A DNA stretch of 64,000 bases, from positions 1,054,001-1,118,000 of the forward strand of contig OY969813.1 of NCBI GenBank assembly GCA_963703355.1, read 5' to 3'. Below, one piece after another: positions 34,982 through 42,766 of this stretch. The translations under genes and the position numbers were made by a program. A model generated the notes under the pieces. That model did not search any database, was not told the DNA's origin, and worked only from the letters and a program-made list of their open reading frames with translations. How positions within the stretch are numbered: the first letter of the stretch is position 1; each line of letters opens with the position of its first letter. Origin of the DNA: Puia sp963703355. GTDB lineage: Bacteria > Bacteroidota > Bacteroidia > Chitinophagales > Chitinophagaceae.

Positions 34982-35530
34982 TTATTGGATAGGTGTATAT
35001 CCAAGCTGAACGACATCTTCGGGTAATTCTCCAGACGGTGTGAGAACAATTTTGTATTTCGCCTTATGTGAAGAGATCAGTATGTCCTCTATCTGATAAA
35101 TGTCATCTACATCGATTCCGTATTTGTCATCAACGTGCGGTGAGACTTTGTTTTGGAAGAAGAGATTTTCTTTTGCCTTTTTGATAGCGGAAGCCTTATC
35201 GGGCTGAATGCTCAGGACTATATAGTGCTGTTCTTCAAATTTAAATTGCTGATATCCTCCAAGATTTATAAAAAACAGACTGTATTGCGGAGACAAAACA
35301 TTTCCTGTGGCAGACTCTCTGGATTCGACCGTCACGCTGTATCCCTCCACAACATTTACTTCGCGCCAGGCATCTATATGAAGTCCCTTTCCGTCTGGCC
35401 AGAAACTCGTAAAATCAGCATACAGTTCGTTCAATGAATAGGCAATACCAAAAAATACGTCGTGTTGCTCCGTATTTCTTCCTTTGGGTTTGGAACCGAG
35501 AAGAACCATAAACAATTTAAGATCGGTCAT
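34982..35530 (-). CDS. DUF1543-domain protein (182 aa)
   Basis: Matches DUF1543: N-terminal LKLFMVLLGSKPKGRNTEQH, HDVFFGIAYSLNELYADFTS, WPDGKGLHIDAWREVNVVEG, and a second half with VDDKYGIDVDDIYQIEDIL. Function unknown in general; the family is cytosolic. Start ATG 35530. Followed at 58 bp by the hypothetical protein gene, and divergent from the M13 peptidase by about 170 bp. Confidence 0.8.
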   Translation of the reverse strand: MTDLKLFMVLLGSKPKGRNTEQHDVFFGIAYSLNELYADFTSFWPDGKGLHIDAWREVNVVEGYSVTVESRESATGNVLSPQYSLFFINLGGYQQFKFEEQHYIVLSIQPDKASAIKKAKENLFFQNKVSPHVDDKYGIDVDDIYQIEDILISSHKAKYKIVLTPSGELPEDVVQLGYTPIQ

Positions 35531-35700
35531 CCGGGGGATTTCTGGGTGATAAACACATAACCCAAGTTACCAAGAAATACAAAATTCTGTTCATTGTTCG
35601 TGACTTCGAATTTCAAACACTGTATTTTCGTAATTTGGAGTTTCTGAAACTTTTCTTCCTTTAGAAAGGCTACTCTTTTATCATCTATCAAATAACCTTC

Positions 35701-37722
35701 ATGAAAAAATATCCCATTCTTTTTTTTATCGTTCTGGTGTGCTCCTGTCATTCGAATGAAAACAGTCAGTCTGTAGCAATCGATCCCATCGATCTAACGG
35801 CCAGGGATACTACTGTGCGTCCGCAGGATAATTTTTTCCTCTACGCCAATGGTGGCTGGATCAAAAAAGCAGTTATTCCTGCTTCCCAATCCAGTTGGGG
35901 CCTGGCATCTATACTATATGACACTACGTTGGGCAGGATGCATTTCCTCCTGGATTCACTTTCAGCGTTGACCAATTTGGTAAAAAACAGTCCTTCACAA
36001 CAGGTTGCTGATTTGTATTACAGTGCGATGGATTCAGCCGGAATAGAAAAAAGAGGATGGTTGCCTGTAAAAGCGGAGCTGGACAGCATCAACGCTATTC
36101 AGGATCTCGCAGGAGTGATTCATGAAACCATTAAAGAATACGCTATCAATCACGGACCTTTTTTTAATTTGTCCGTTAGTCCCGACGAAAAAAACAGCGC
36201 CCTCTATGCGGCTCATTTTTCCCAAGGTGGTCTGGGCCTTCCCGAAAAAGACTACTATTTTAACAAAGATTCTTCCATCCGTAAAATCAGGGAGGCTTAT
36301 GTGAAACTGGCGGCGGAATTATTCCAGCTTACGGGAGAAGACAGTATGAAAGCCGCTCACGATGCGGCCTCCGTTCTTACTTTAGAAACTGCACTGGCCG
36401 GATTTTCCAAATCAGATGTTGAGTTGAGGGATCCTGTTGCCAATTATCACAAAGTAGCTGCAAAGTCTTTTGGCACCCTCATGCCCGGATGGGGTGACCT
36501 TCCGGCAAAAATGATGATCCACAGCGATACGCTGATTGTAGGACAGCCGGTATTCTTAAAAGGTCTGGCGACCACGATCAGTAAATCTTCCCTGGCTGAT
36601 ATTAAAAATTATTTACGCTTTCATGTGCTTTTTGACGATGCTACTTATTTGAGCAGTGATTTTGTGCACACCAGGTTCAATTATTCAAAACTGTTGAACG
36701 GGCAAAAACAAATGAGGGAAAGATGGAAACGTATGACCGCTGTGGTTGACCAGCAACTTGGAGACGCCCTCGGACAACTGTACGTAGAGAAATATTTCCC
36801 GCCAGCCGCAAAGGAAAGAATGAATGAACTGGTAAGTAATTTGCTTGAAACCTATGCTGAAAGGATTCAGCAACTGGACTGGATGAGCGATTCCACCAAG
36901 CAAAAGGCATTGGTTAAATTACACGCCATTGTGCGCAAGATCGGATACCCTGATAAGTGGAAAGATTATTCCACCATTGATATTGTGAGGGACGATATCA
37001 TTTCAAACCTGCGCAATACAGCCGCTTACAATTATCATCGCGACCTCAATAAGATTGGCAAACCCGTGGATCGTACCGAATGGTTCGAAACGCCACCTAC
37101 CATTGACGCGTATTATGATCCGACCCAGAATAATATCAATTTCCCTGCAGGCATATTACAGCCTCCTTTCTTTTATCTCGACGGCGATGACGCGATCAAT
37201 TATGGAGGAATTGGTTTGGTGATCGGTCACGAGATCACGCATGGATTTGACGATGAGGGCAGGCAGTTTGATGCTAATGGAAATCTGAAAGACTGGTGGA
37301 CGGCTGATGATGCTAAAAAATTCAAAGAAAGAGCCGCCAATATAATCCGCCAATACAATGGTTATGTTGTTGTCGACACATTCCATATCAATGGCGCATT
37401 AACGGAAGGAGAAAATCTGGCAGATAATGGAGGTCTCGCGATCACTTATGCAGCATTCAAAAAAACTCCGCAGGGAAGATCGGATAGTCTGATCAACGGG
37501 CTGACTCCCGATCAGCGCTTCTTCCTGAGTGCGGCACAGATATGGCGGTCAAAAACCCGCGAAGAAAGTCTACGCACGCAGGTGTTGACAGATCCGCATT
37601 CCACGGCGATGTACCGGGTGAACGGACCTGTTTCCAATATGCCTGCTTTTTATAAAGCATTCAATGTGCAGCCCGGCGACGCAATGTATCGGGCGGATAG
37701 CGTTAGGGTGAAGGTTTGGTGA
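35701..37722 (+). CDS. M13 (neprilysin-type) metallopeptidase lipoprotein (673 aa)
   Basis: Lipoprotein signal (PILFFIVLVCSC), then a two-lobed M13 zinc peptidase: zinc site GLVIGHEITHGFDDEGRQ (His about 510 and 514, Glu 511) and third ligand in GALTEGENLADNGGLAIT. The substrate-lobe motif NAFYNP-like segment is present as VDRTEWFETPPTIDAYYDPT. Length is usual. Located on the outer or inner leaflet facing the periplasm; cuts peptides. The normal C-terminal CxxW is here only VKVW, so one usual disulphide is missing. The stop codon is the first base triplet of a heptamer array. Confidence 0.93.
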   Translation: MKKYPILFFIVLVCSCHSNENSQSVAIDPIDLTARDTTVRPQDNFFLYANGGWIKKAVIPASQSSWGLASILYDTTLGRMHFLLDSLSALTNLVKNSPSQQVADLYYSAMDSAGIEKRGWLPVKAELDSINAIQDLAGVIHETIKEYAINHGPFFNLSVSPDEKNSALYAAHFSQGGLGLPEKDYYFNKDSSIRKIREAYVKLAAELFQLTGEDSMKAAHDAASVLTLETALAGFSKSDVELRDPVANYHKVAAKSFGTLMPGWGDLPAKMMIHSDTLIVGQPVFLKGLATTISKSSLADIKNYLRFHVLFDDATYLSSDFVHTRFNYSKLLNGQKQMRERWKRMTAVVDQQLGDALGQLYVEKYFPPAAKERMNELVSNLLETYAERIQQLDWMSDSTKQKALVKLHAIVRKIGYPDKWKDYSTIDIVRDDIISNLRNTAAYNYHRDLNKIGKPVDRTEWFETPPTIDAYYDPTQNNINFPAGILQPPFFYLDGDDAINYGGIGLVIGHEITHGFDDEGRQFDANGNLKDWWTADDAKKFKERAANIIRQYNGYVVVDTFHINGALTEGENLADNGGLAITYAAFKKTPQGRSDSLINGLTPDQRFFLSAAQIWRSKTREESLRTQVLTDPHSTAMYRVNGPVSNMPAFYKAFNVQPGDAMYRADSVRVKVW

Positions 37723-37810
37723 TGGGTGATGGGTTATGGGTTATGGGAGATGGGTTATGGGTTATGGGTGATGGGTTATGGGTTATGGGTTATGAGTTAT
37801 GGGTGATCGT
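37720..37810. repeat. tandem heptamer array, TTATGGG/TGATGGG type
   Basis: Twelve 7-base units from 37720 to 37803 (TGATGGG x3, TTATGGG x7, AGATGGG, TTATGAG) plus a decayed one (TGATCGT). The TGA of the first unit is the stop codon of the peptidase gene. Confidence 0.9.
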
Positions 37811-37840
37811 TAGATAAAGAGAAATTTCTTTTATTACAAG

Positions 37841-38632
37841 ATGATACTACTCACGACATGTTTGATATCTATTTCAATAGGAATGTCGTTAGGACTCATT
37901 GGCGCGGGGGGATCTATACTAACGATACCGGCGCTGGTTTATATTTTGAAAATAGATCCTCTTACGTCCAGCGTTTATTCCATGTTTATAGTGGGGACGA
38001 GCAGTTTAATTGGAGGAATTAAATCTTTCAGCAGGAATTTAGTTGATTTCAGGATCGTTACATTATTCGGACTACCATCCTTGGTGGGTGTTCTCATCGC
38101 AAGAAATATAATATACCCTTCTATTCCTGCTCAATTACATCCTATAAATAATGTCAGCGTTTCCAAGAGTGTGGTATTTATGTTTTGTATAGCTGTCATC
38201 ATGTTTTATGTCGGCGTCAAAATGCTGATAAAATCCGGGAAAGAACAAATCCATGAAAAATCCAACAACTCAAAATCTCTCTTTTTACCAATTCAGGGAT
38301 TATTTATCGGAACACTGACAGCTTTGCTGGGTATTGGCGGAGGATTTCTGATTGTACCCGCCTTATTTTTCTGGACGAACCTGCCAATGAAAAAAACGGT
38401 AGGAACAACACTGGTAATCATCGCGATGAACGCTCTTGTCAGCTTTCTGAACAGTTACTCCAAGACCATTATAAACTGGCAATTTTTATTATTATTTTCA
38501 GCGGGTTCCGTAATTGGAATGTTTTTAGGAATTAAAACGAGGGAGGTAATAACCGGCATTCAATTAACGAAGTTATTCGGCTGGCTTGTGTTGGGCATTT
38601 CAATTTTTATCGCCTGCAAGGAATTTTTATGA
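37841..38632 (+). CDS. TauE/SafE-family anion exporter (263 aa)
   Basis: Around eight membrane helices in two inverted halves, each with the family glycine motif: GLIGAGGSILTIPALVYIL in the first and ALLGIGGGFLIVPALFFW in the second. Family members move sulfite, sulfoacetate or other organosulfur anions across the inner membrane. Length normal. No neighbour indicates the substrate. It starts 30 bp behind the heptamer array. Confidence 0.9.
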   Translation: MILLTTCLISISIGMSLGLIGAGGSILTIPALVYILKIDPLTSSVYSMFIVGTSSLIGGIKSFSRNLVDFRIVTLFGLPSLVGVLIARNIIYPSIPAQLHPINNVSVSKSVVFMFCIAVIMFYVGVKMLIKSGKEQIHEKSNNSKSLFLPIQGLFIGTLTALLGIGGGFLIVPALFFWTNLPMKKTVGTTLVIIAMNALVSFLNSYSKTIINWQFLLLFSAGSVIGMFLGIKTREVITGIQLTKLFGWLVLGISIFIACKEFL

Positions 38633-38651
38633 CAGTCGCATTACCGGCTGT

Positions 38652-38674
38652 TTGTCCGCTACCGGATAACAACC
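38652..38674. promoter_or_regulatory. palindromic upstream element of the FtsX gene
   Basis: TTGTCCG-CTAC-CGGATAA followed by CAACC. The second FtsX gene has a matching element at 62767-62788. It lies about 100 bp before the start, as an activator site would. Confidence 0.5.
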
Positions 38675-38743
38675 TGTATCATAAGCGTACATTCCAGCAT
38701 ACGATGGATTTGTAAACTACTGATTATCAAAAATCACGGAAGA

Positions 38744-38759
38744 TGGCAATTTTTATGCT
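38744..38759 (+). promoter_or_regulatory. possible sigma-54 promoter
   Basis: TGGCAATTTTTATGCT keeps GG and GC exactly ten bases apart, as the TGGCAC-N5-TTGCW consensus requires. The upstream palindrome would be the activator site. The start point would be almost at the ATG. Confidence 0.4.
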
Positions 38760-38770
38760 GTGTTAGCTGT

Positions 38771-41128
38771 ATGTTCAAAACAAATATCAAAATCGCCTGG
38801 CGCAATCTTGTTAAAGACAAACAGTTTACTTTTCTAAATGTGCTGGGTTTGTCTGCCGGACTCGCCTGCAGCTTACTTATTTTTTTATGGGTGAACGATG
38901 AACTGAAGTTCGACCGTTTTTTTGAAAATAACGAGCGCCTATACCAGTTGATGGAAAAACAAACCACCAACGGCGTTGTTGGAATATCTGATGGATCTTC
39001 CGGTCCGCTCAGTGAAGCAGTTGCATTGCAAATGCCGGAAGTTGCATATGCCACGCCCCTCGCATCACCCGGATGGTTTCCGAAATTCACGCTTTCTGCC
39101 AATGATAAAGTCATCAAGGCATCAGGACAATATGCCGGTAAGGACTACTTCAATGTGTTTTCTTTTAAGTTACTGGATGGCAATAAGGACAATGTGCTGG
39201 CAAATAAAAATTCCATCGTTATCTCCGATGAGCTCGCCAAAAAGCTATTTGGAACCACGGAGAACATCACAGGCAAGGCTATACGCTTTCAACAATCGGA
39301 GATTTTTTATGTATCCGGCGTATTTGAAAAGACACCAGCTCATTCTTCGCAGCAATTTGATTTTGTATTAACCTGGGACTATTTCAAAACCATTCAGGAC
39401 TGGGTAACCAACTGGGATAATGTGGGTCCGCAGAATTTTGTACTGCTCAAAAAAGGCGCTGACGTTTCTTCATTCAACAAGAAAATAGCCGGTATTATTG
39501 CGGCGCATGGCGGCAACGCATCACGTGTGGCATTTGCCACGAAGTATTCAGATGTTTACCTGCATAATAATGTTGGCGTGAATTCAGGCAGCAGCGGCAG
39601 AATCCAATATGTAAAAATGTTTTCACTGATCGCCCTGTTCATTCTTGTGATTGCCTGTATCAATTTCATGAACCTTTCCACAGCAAAAGCCTCCAGAAGG
39701 ATGAAAGAAGTGGGCATCAAAAAAGTAATGGGCGCCGACCGCAAACAACTCATCCTTCAATTTCTGTCGGAATCCGTTTTGCTTACGCTGGTTGCGATGT
39801 GCTTCGCCATTTTAATGGCTTCCCTGTTCCTGCCGGTATTCAACGGAATCACAGGTAAGGAAATCAATCTTCATTTTGATCCGGAAACCATTTCTATTTT
39901 CGCAGGGATTATTTTATTCACCGGATTGCTTGCAGGCAGTTATCCTGCGTTGTATTTGTCAAAATTCAACCCGCACGCCATACTGAAGGGTAAAATGCAT
40001 TCTTCTTTTACAGAAATGATTTCAAGAAAAGGCCTGGTGGTATTTCAATTTACCTTATCGTCCATGCTGATCATAGCAGTCATCATCATATACCAGCAGA
40101 TTCAGTTTATCCAACATACGGATCCGGGTTATAATAAAGACAATATTGTACGCATTGATGCGGAAGGAAAAATCCAGGGCACAGAGCAGGAATTTGTAAA
40201 TGAATTGAAGAATATTCCAGGAGTGACCTCCGCGAGCTATACGTTTAACAATATTGTCGGGCACACTTTCGGTGATTACGGATTGAACTGGGAGGGAAAA
40301 AATCCCAATGAGAGCGTCTATTTTGAGGTATTTGGCGGCGGCTATGATTTTGTTAAAACAATGGGCATGCATATCGTCAGCGGCAGAGGATTTTCAAAAG
40401 CATTTGGCGCTGACACAGCCAATATTATTTTAAACGAAGCAGCGGTGAGGGTAATGAATCTTAAAAACCCGGTTGGTAAAACAGTGCATTTTTATAGTCA
40501 TCCGTTGCAGGTAATCGGTGTGGTGAAAGATTTTCATTTCGAATCCATGCATGAAACAATAAAACCCTCCTACATTCTTCTGCAGCCGCACGGAGGCAAG
40601 ATTCTGGCACGAATAAGTACAGCACATCAAAAGGAAACCATAACTGCCATACAGCATTTATATGAAAGTTATAATCCCGGGTTCCCATTTACATTTAATT
40701 TTTTAGACGAGGCTTATCAGAAGCAATACGACAGTGAGATCAGAGTTTCGGTGCTGTCAAAATACTTTGCGGGGCTCGCAATCCTCATATCCAGTCTTGG
40801 CCTATTTGGACTGGCAGCTTTCACTGCACAAAAAAGAAGAAAAGAAATTGGCATCCGAAAAGTGATTGGCGCGTCCGTAGGCGGTATTACCACCATGTTG
40901 TCACTTGATTTTTTAAAACTGATATTTTTGTCCCTGCTGATTGCATTTCCAATATCCTGGTGGCTAATGGAAAACTGGCTTCAGGGTTTTGCGTACCGCA
41001 TTCCCGTTACACCCTTTGTATTTTTGATTACCGGTGTTTTCATCGTGCTGATCACCCTATGTACGATTGGTTTTCAATCCGTCAAAGCCGCGATAGCGAA
41101 TCCGGTGAATAGTCTGCGTGCTGAATAG
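38771..41128 (+). CDS. FtsX/MacB-like ABC transporter permease (785 aa)
   Basis: Opens with the family N-terminus MFKTNIKIAWRNLVKDKQF and one membrane helix, a periplasmic MacB-type core domain, then membrane helices near residue 285 (LIALFILVIACINFMNLST), FtsX motif ASRRMKEVGIKKVMGADR, and a second such half (KRRKEIGIRKVIGASVGGIT), ending NPVNSLRAE. Eight helices in all. It would work with an ABC ATPase in export or mechanotransmission, but no ATPase lies beside it. Upstream palindrome and a sigma-54-like promoter suggest activator-driven control. Confidence 0.93.
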   Translation: MFKTNIKIAWRNLVKDKQFTFLNVLGLSAGLACSLLIFLWVNDELKFDRFFENNERLYQLMEKQTTNGVVGISDGSSGPLSEAVALQMPEVAYATPLASPGWFPKFTLSANDKVIKASGQYAGKDYFNVFSFKLLDGNKDNVLANKNSIVISDELAKKLFGTTENITGKAIRFQQSEIFYVSGVFEKTPAHSSQQFDFVLTWDYFKTIQDWVTNWDNVGPQNFVLLKKGADVSSFNKKIAGIIAAHGGNASRVAFATKYSDVYLHNNVGVNSGSSGRIQYVKMFSLIALFILVIACINFMNLSTAKASRRMKEVGIKKVMGADRKQLILQFLSESVLLTLVAMCFAILMASLFLPVFNGITGKEINLHFDPETISIFAGIILFTGLLAGSYPALYLSKFNPHAILKGKMHSSFTEMISRKGLVVFQFTLSSMLIIAVIIIYQQIQFIQHTDPGYNKDNIVRIDAEGKIQGTEQEFVNELKNIPGVTSASYTFNNIVGHTFGDYGLNWEGKNPNESVYFEVFGGGYDFVKTMGMHIVSGRGFSKAFGADTANIILNEAAVRVMNLKNPVGKTVHFYSHPLQVIGVVKDFHFESMHETIKPSYILLQPHGGKILARISTAHQKETITAIQHLYESYNPGFPFTFNFLDEAYQKQYDSEIRVSVLSKYFAGLAILISSLGLFGLAAFTAQKRRKEIGIRKVIGASVGGITTMLSLDFLKLIFLSLLIAFPISWWLMENWLQGFAYRIPVTPFVFLITGVFIVLITLCTIGFQSVKAAIANPVNSLRAE

Positions 41129-41170
41129 GTTGGCCGTTGGTGGTTGGCCGTTGGTAGTTCGTGGGCGATG
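41129..41170. repeat. heptamer array, GTTGGNN type
   Basis: Six 7-base units directly after the TAG stop: GTTGGCC GTTGGTG GTTGGCC GTTGGTA GTTCGTG GGCGATG. It decays to the right. Confidence 0.8.
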
Positions 41171-41301
41171 CGATTTATGTGGCATAAAAATTAGGTCTTC
41201 GAAGTTTTGTTTACGATCTTTAAAAGGAGCAGATTTTTACGATGTTGGTCACATCGTGTTATAGCGTTAGCTTCGGATTTAAACAAAATATAAACTGCAA
41301 G

Positions 41302-42195
41302 ATGTTATTAACCAAGGGGCCAAGTATTTTTTATATCCTTAAAAAAACAAGATTAGAATTCTTCTGTACACTGGTAATTGCAATCATAGCTTCTTTTTTA
41401 ACATACAAGTTTGATTTCGCTATTCCCAATATGCCCATTAATGTTCCTGCATTTCTGGGAACAGCCATTTCCGTTCTTTTGTCGTTCAAACTTAGTCAGT
41501 CTTATGACCGATGGTGGGAAGCGCGAAAAATATGGGGAACGATTGTAAATGAAAGCAGAACGTTTACGTTGCAATTGCAATCTTTTATTACCCAGGGCAA
41601 TGACCAGGCTATAAAACAAATGGCGTTTCGACAGATTGCCTGGTGCTTCTGTCTGGGCCAATCGTTAAGAGGATTGGATCCCATGGAAAATATGGGAAAG
41701 TACCTTTCAGAAGATGACATTAAAAAAATCAGCAGGTTTAGCAATAAGCCGATGGCAATTCTGCAGCTAAACAGTCAGCAAATCGCGGCATTGAAGAATA
41801 ATGGGCAATTGGATATTTTCAGTCAGGTACAAATAGATAAAACGCTGATCAATTTAACAACTGCCATGGGAATGGCTGAAAGAATTAAAAGCACTATTTT
41901 CCCCGTGACGTATCGCGTTTTTCTTCATTTAATGCTTTACCTGTTTGTAATTACCCTTTCCATTTCACTGGGCGTTGTGAGTCCGGTATATGAAACACCC
42001 CTTTTACTGATTATTTCTTCCGGATTTTTCGTGTTGGAAAAAACGGCCAGACTTTTACAAGATCCATTTGAAAACAATCCGACGGATACCGCCATGACAA
42101 CGATCGCTACGAATATTGAAATTAATATAAAGCAATTGTTGAACGAAGCGGATGTACCCAAACCACTTAAACCTGAGAGTTTTTATTCGTTATAA
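41302..42195 (+). CDS. bestrophin-family chloride-channel-like protein (297 aa)
   Basis: Bestrophin/UPF0187 family: LEFFCTLVIAIIASFLTYKF, then the neck and channel segment NVPAFLGTAISVLLSFKLSQ and SYDRWWEARKIWGTIVNESR, with helices near LMLYLFVITLSISLGV and the conserved late stretch DPFENNPTDTAMTT. Bacterial members are anion channels of the inner membrane. ATG 41302 is chosen for its usual N-terminus, though the frame is open to 41242. No neighbour partner. Confidence 0.88.
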   Translation: MLLTKGPSIFYILKKTRLEFFCTLVIAIIASFLTYKFDFAIPNMPINVPAFLGTAISVLLSFKLSQSYDRWWEARKIWGTIVNESRTFTLQLQSFITQGNDQAIKQMAFRQIAWCFCLGQSLRGLDPMENMGKYLSEDDIKKISRFSNKPMAILQLNSQQIAALKNNGQLDIFSQVQIDKTLINLTTAMGMAERIKSTIFPVTYRVFLHLMLYLFVITLSISLGVVSPVYETPLLLIISSGFFVLEKTARLLQDPFENNPTDTAMTTIATNIEINIKQLLNEADVPKPLKPESFYSL

Positions 42196-42233
42196 TTGTT
42201 TTCATTGCAGACAAATCTGCTCCCTCATATTCA

Positions 42234-42398
42234 TTAAAATAAACACTTAACTAATGCATCAACAACGATATAAATCGCATAAAGAAAACTCATGATGAGT
42301 AAACCCATCGCGTAACTGGTTCTCTCCTTCGATGTGCTCCAAGTGAGCAGATACGGATTGTCGTCAAAATGTTTCGTCAGGTAATAAAAAAAAATCCA
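42234..42398 (-). pseudogene. C-terminal remnant of a membrane protein
   Basis: A minus-strand frame without a start reads YYLTKHFDDNPYLLTWSTSK, then ERTSYAMGLLIMSFLYAIYI and ends in TAA at 42234. It is coding-like, with one clear membrane helix. The family is not recognised. It abuts the remnant at 42377-42673 through a run of T, which looks like a fusion of two broken genes. Confidence 0.45.
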
Positions 42399-42673
42399 TT
42401 ATCTCCATCTAAAAACAGGCTCTTGTTATTGTTAAAAATGCTTTTTAAATTACCCACACAAATTGCATTGATTGATCCGGTACCTGAAAGTTTATTTTCA
42501 ACGCCATTTTTCCAATATGCAGGACTAAAATTCGGGCCAGTTGCTGAGGAGACCATCCCAACAACATAGATATCGGAACCTGCAACAGCAATACCTGAAG
42601 CAATGGATAAGTCGGATGTGTTATTCGATAAGTCGGTCGATACTCCATTTTTCCAAAAAATGGCATGGTAACC
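42377..42673 (-). pseudogene. remnant of a repeat-type secreted propeller protein
   Basis: The minus strand reads YHAIFWKNGVSTDLS, ASGIAVAGSDIYVVGMVSSA, FSPAYWKNGVENKLSGTGSI, then becomes random and stops at TGA 42377. The YWKNG...AVAGSDVYVAG repeat is well known from long secreted propellers of this phylum. Only about two repeats remain, with no start, no signal peptide and no C-terminal domain. A broken gene. Confidence 0.65.
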
Positions 42674-42766
42674 GGTACCCGGGGGACTGGATCAGAGAGA
42701 TCCTGGGGTAATTTGTTTTTCAAACGAATTAACTACGATTAACAACTTTTAAAGTTGTCAAATTTA

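Noticed and set aside
35527..35751. 74-codon minus-strand frame overlapping the DUF1543 start by four bases
   Set aside because: It overlaps the start of the M13 peptidase gene on the other strand, has no recognisable domain and lacks an internal alternative start.
37720..37810. CRISPR array
   Set aside because: Unit is seven bases with no spacers and no cas genes nearby.
38734..39117. 127-codon minus-strand frame at the FtsX start
   Set aside because: Mirror of the FtsX coding sequence; no signal, domain or promoter.
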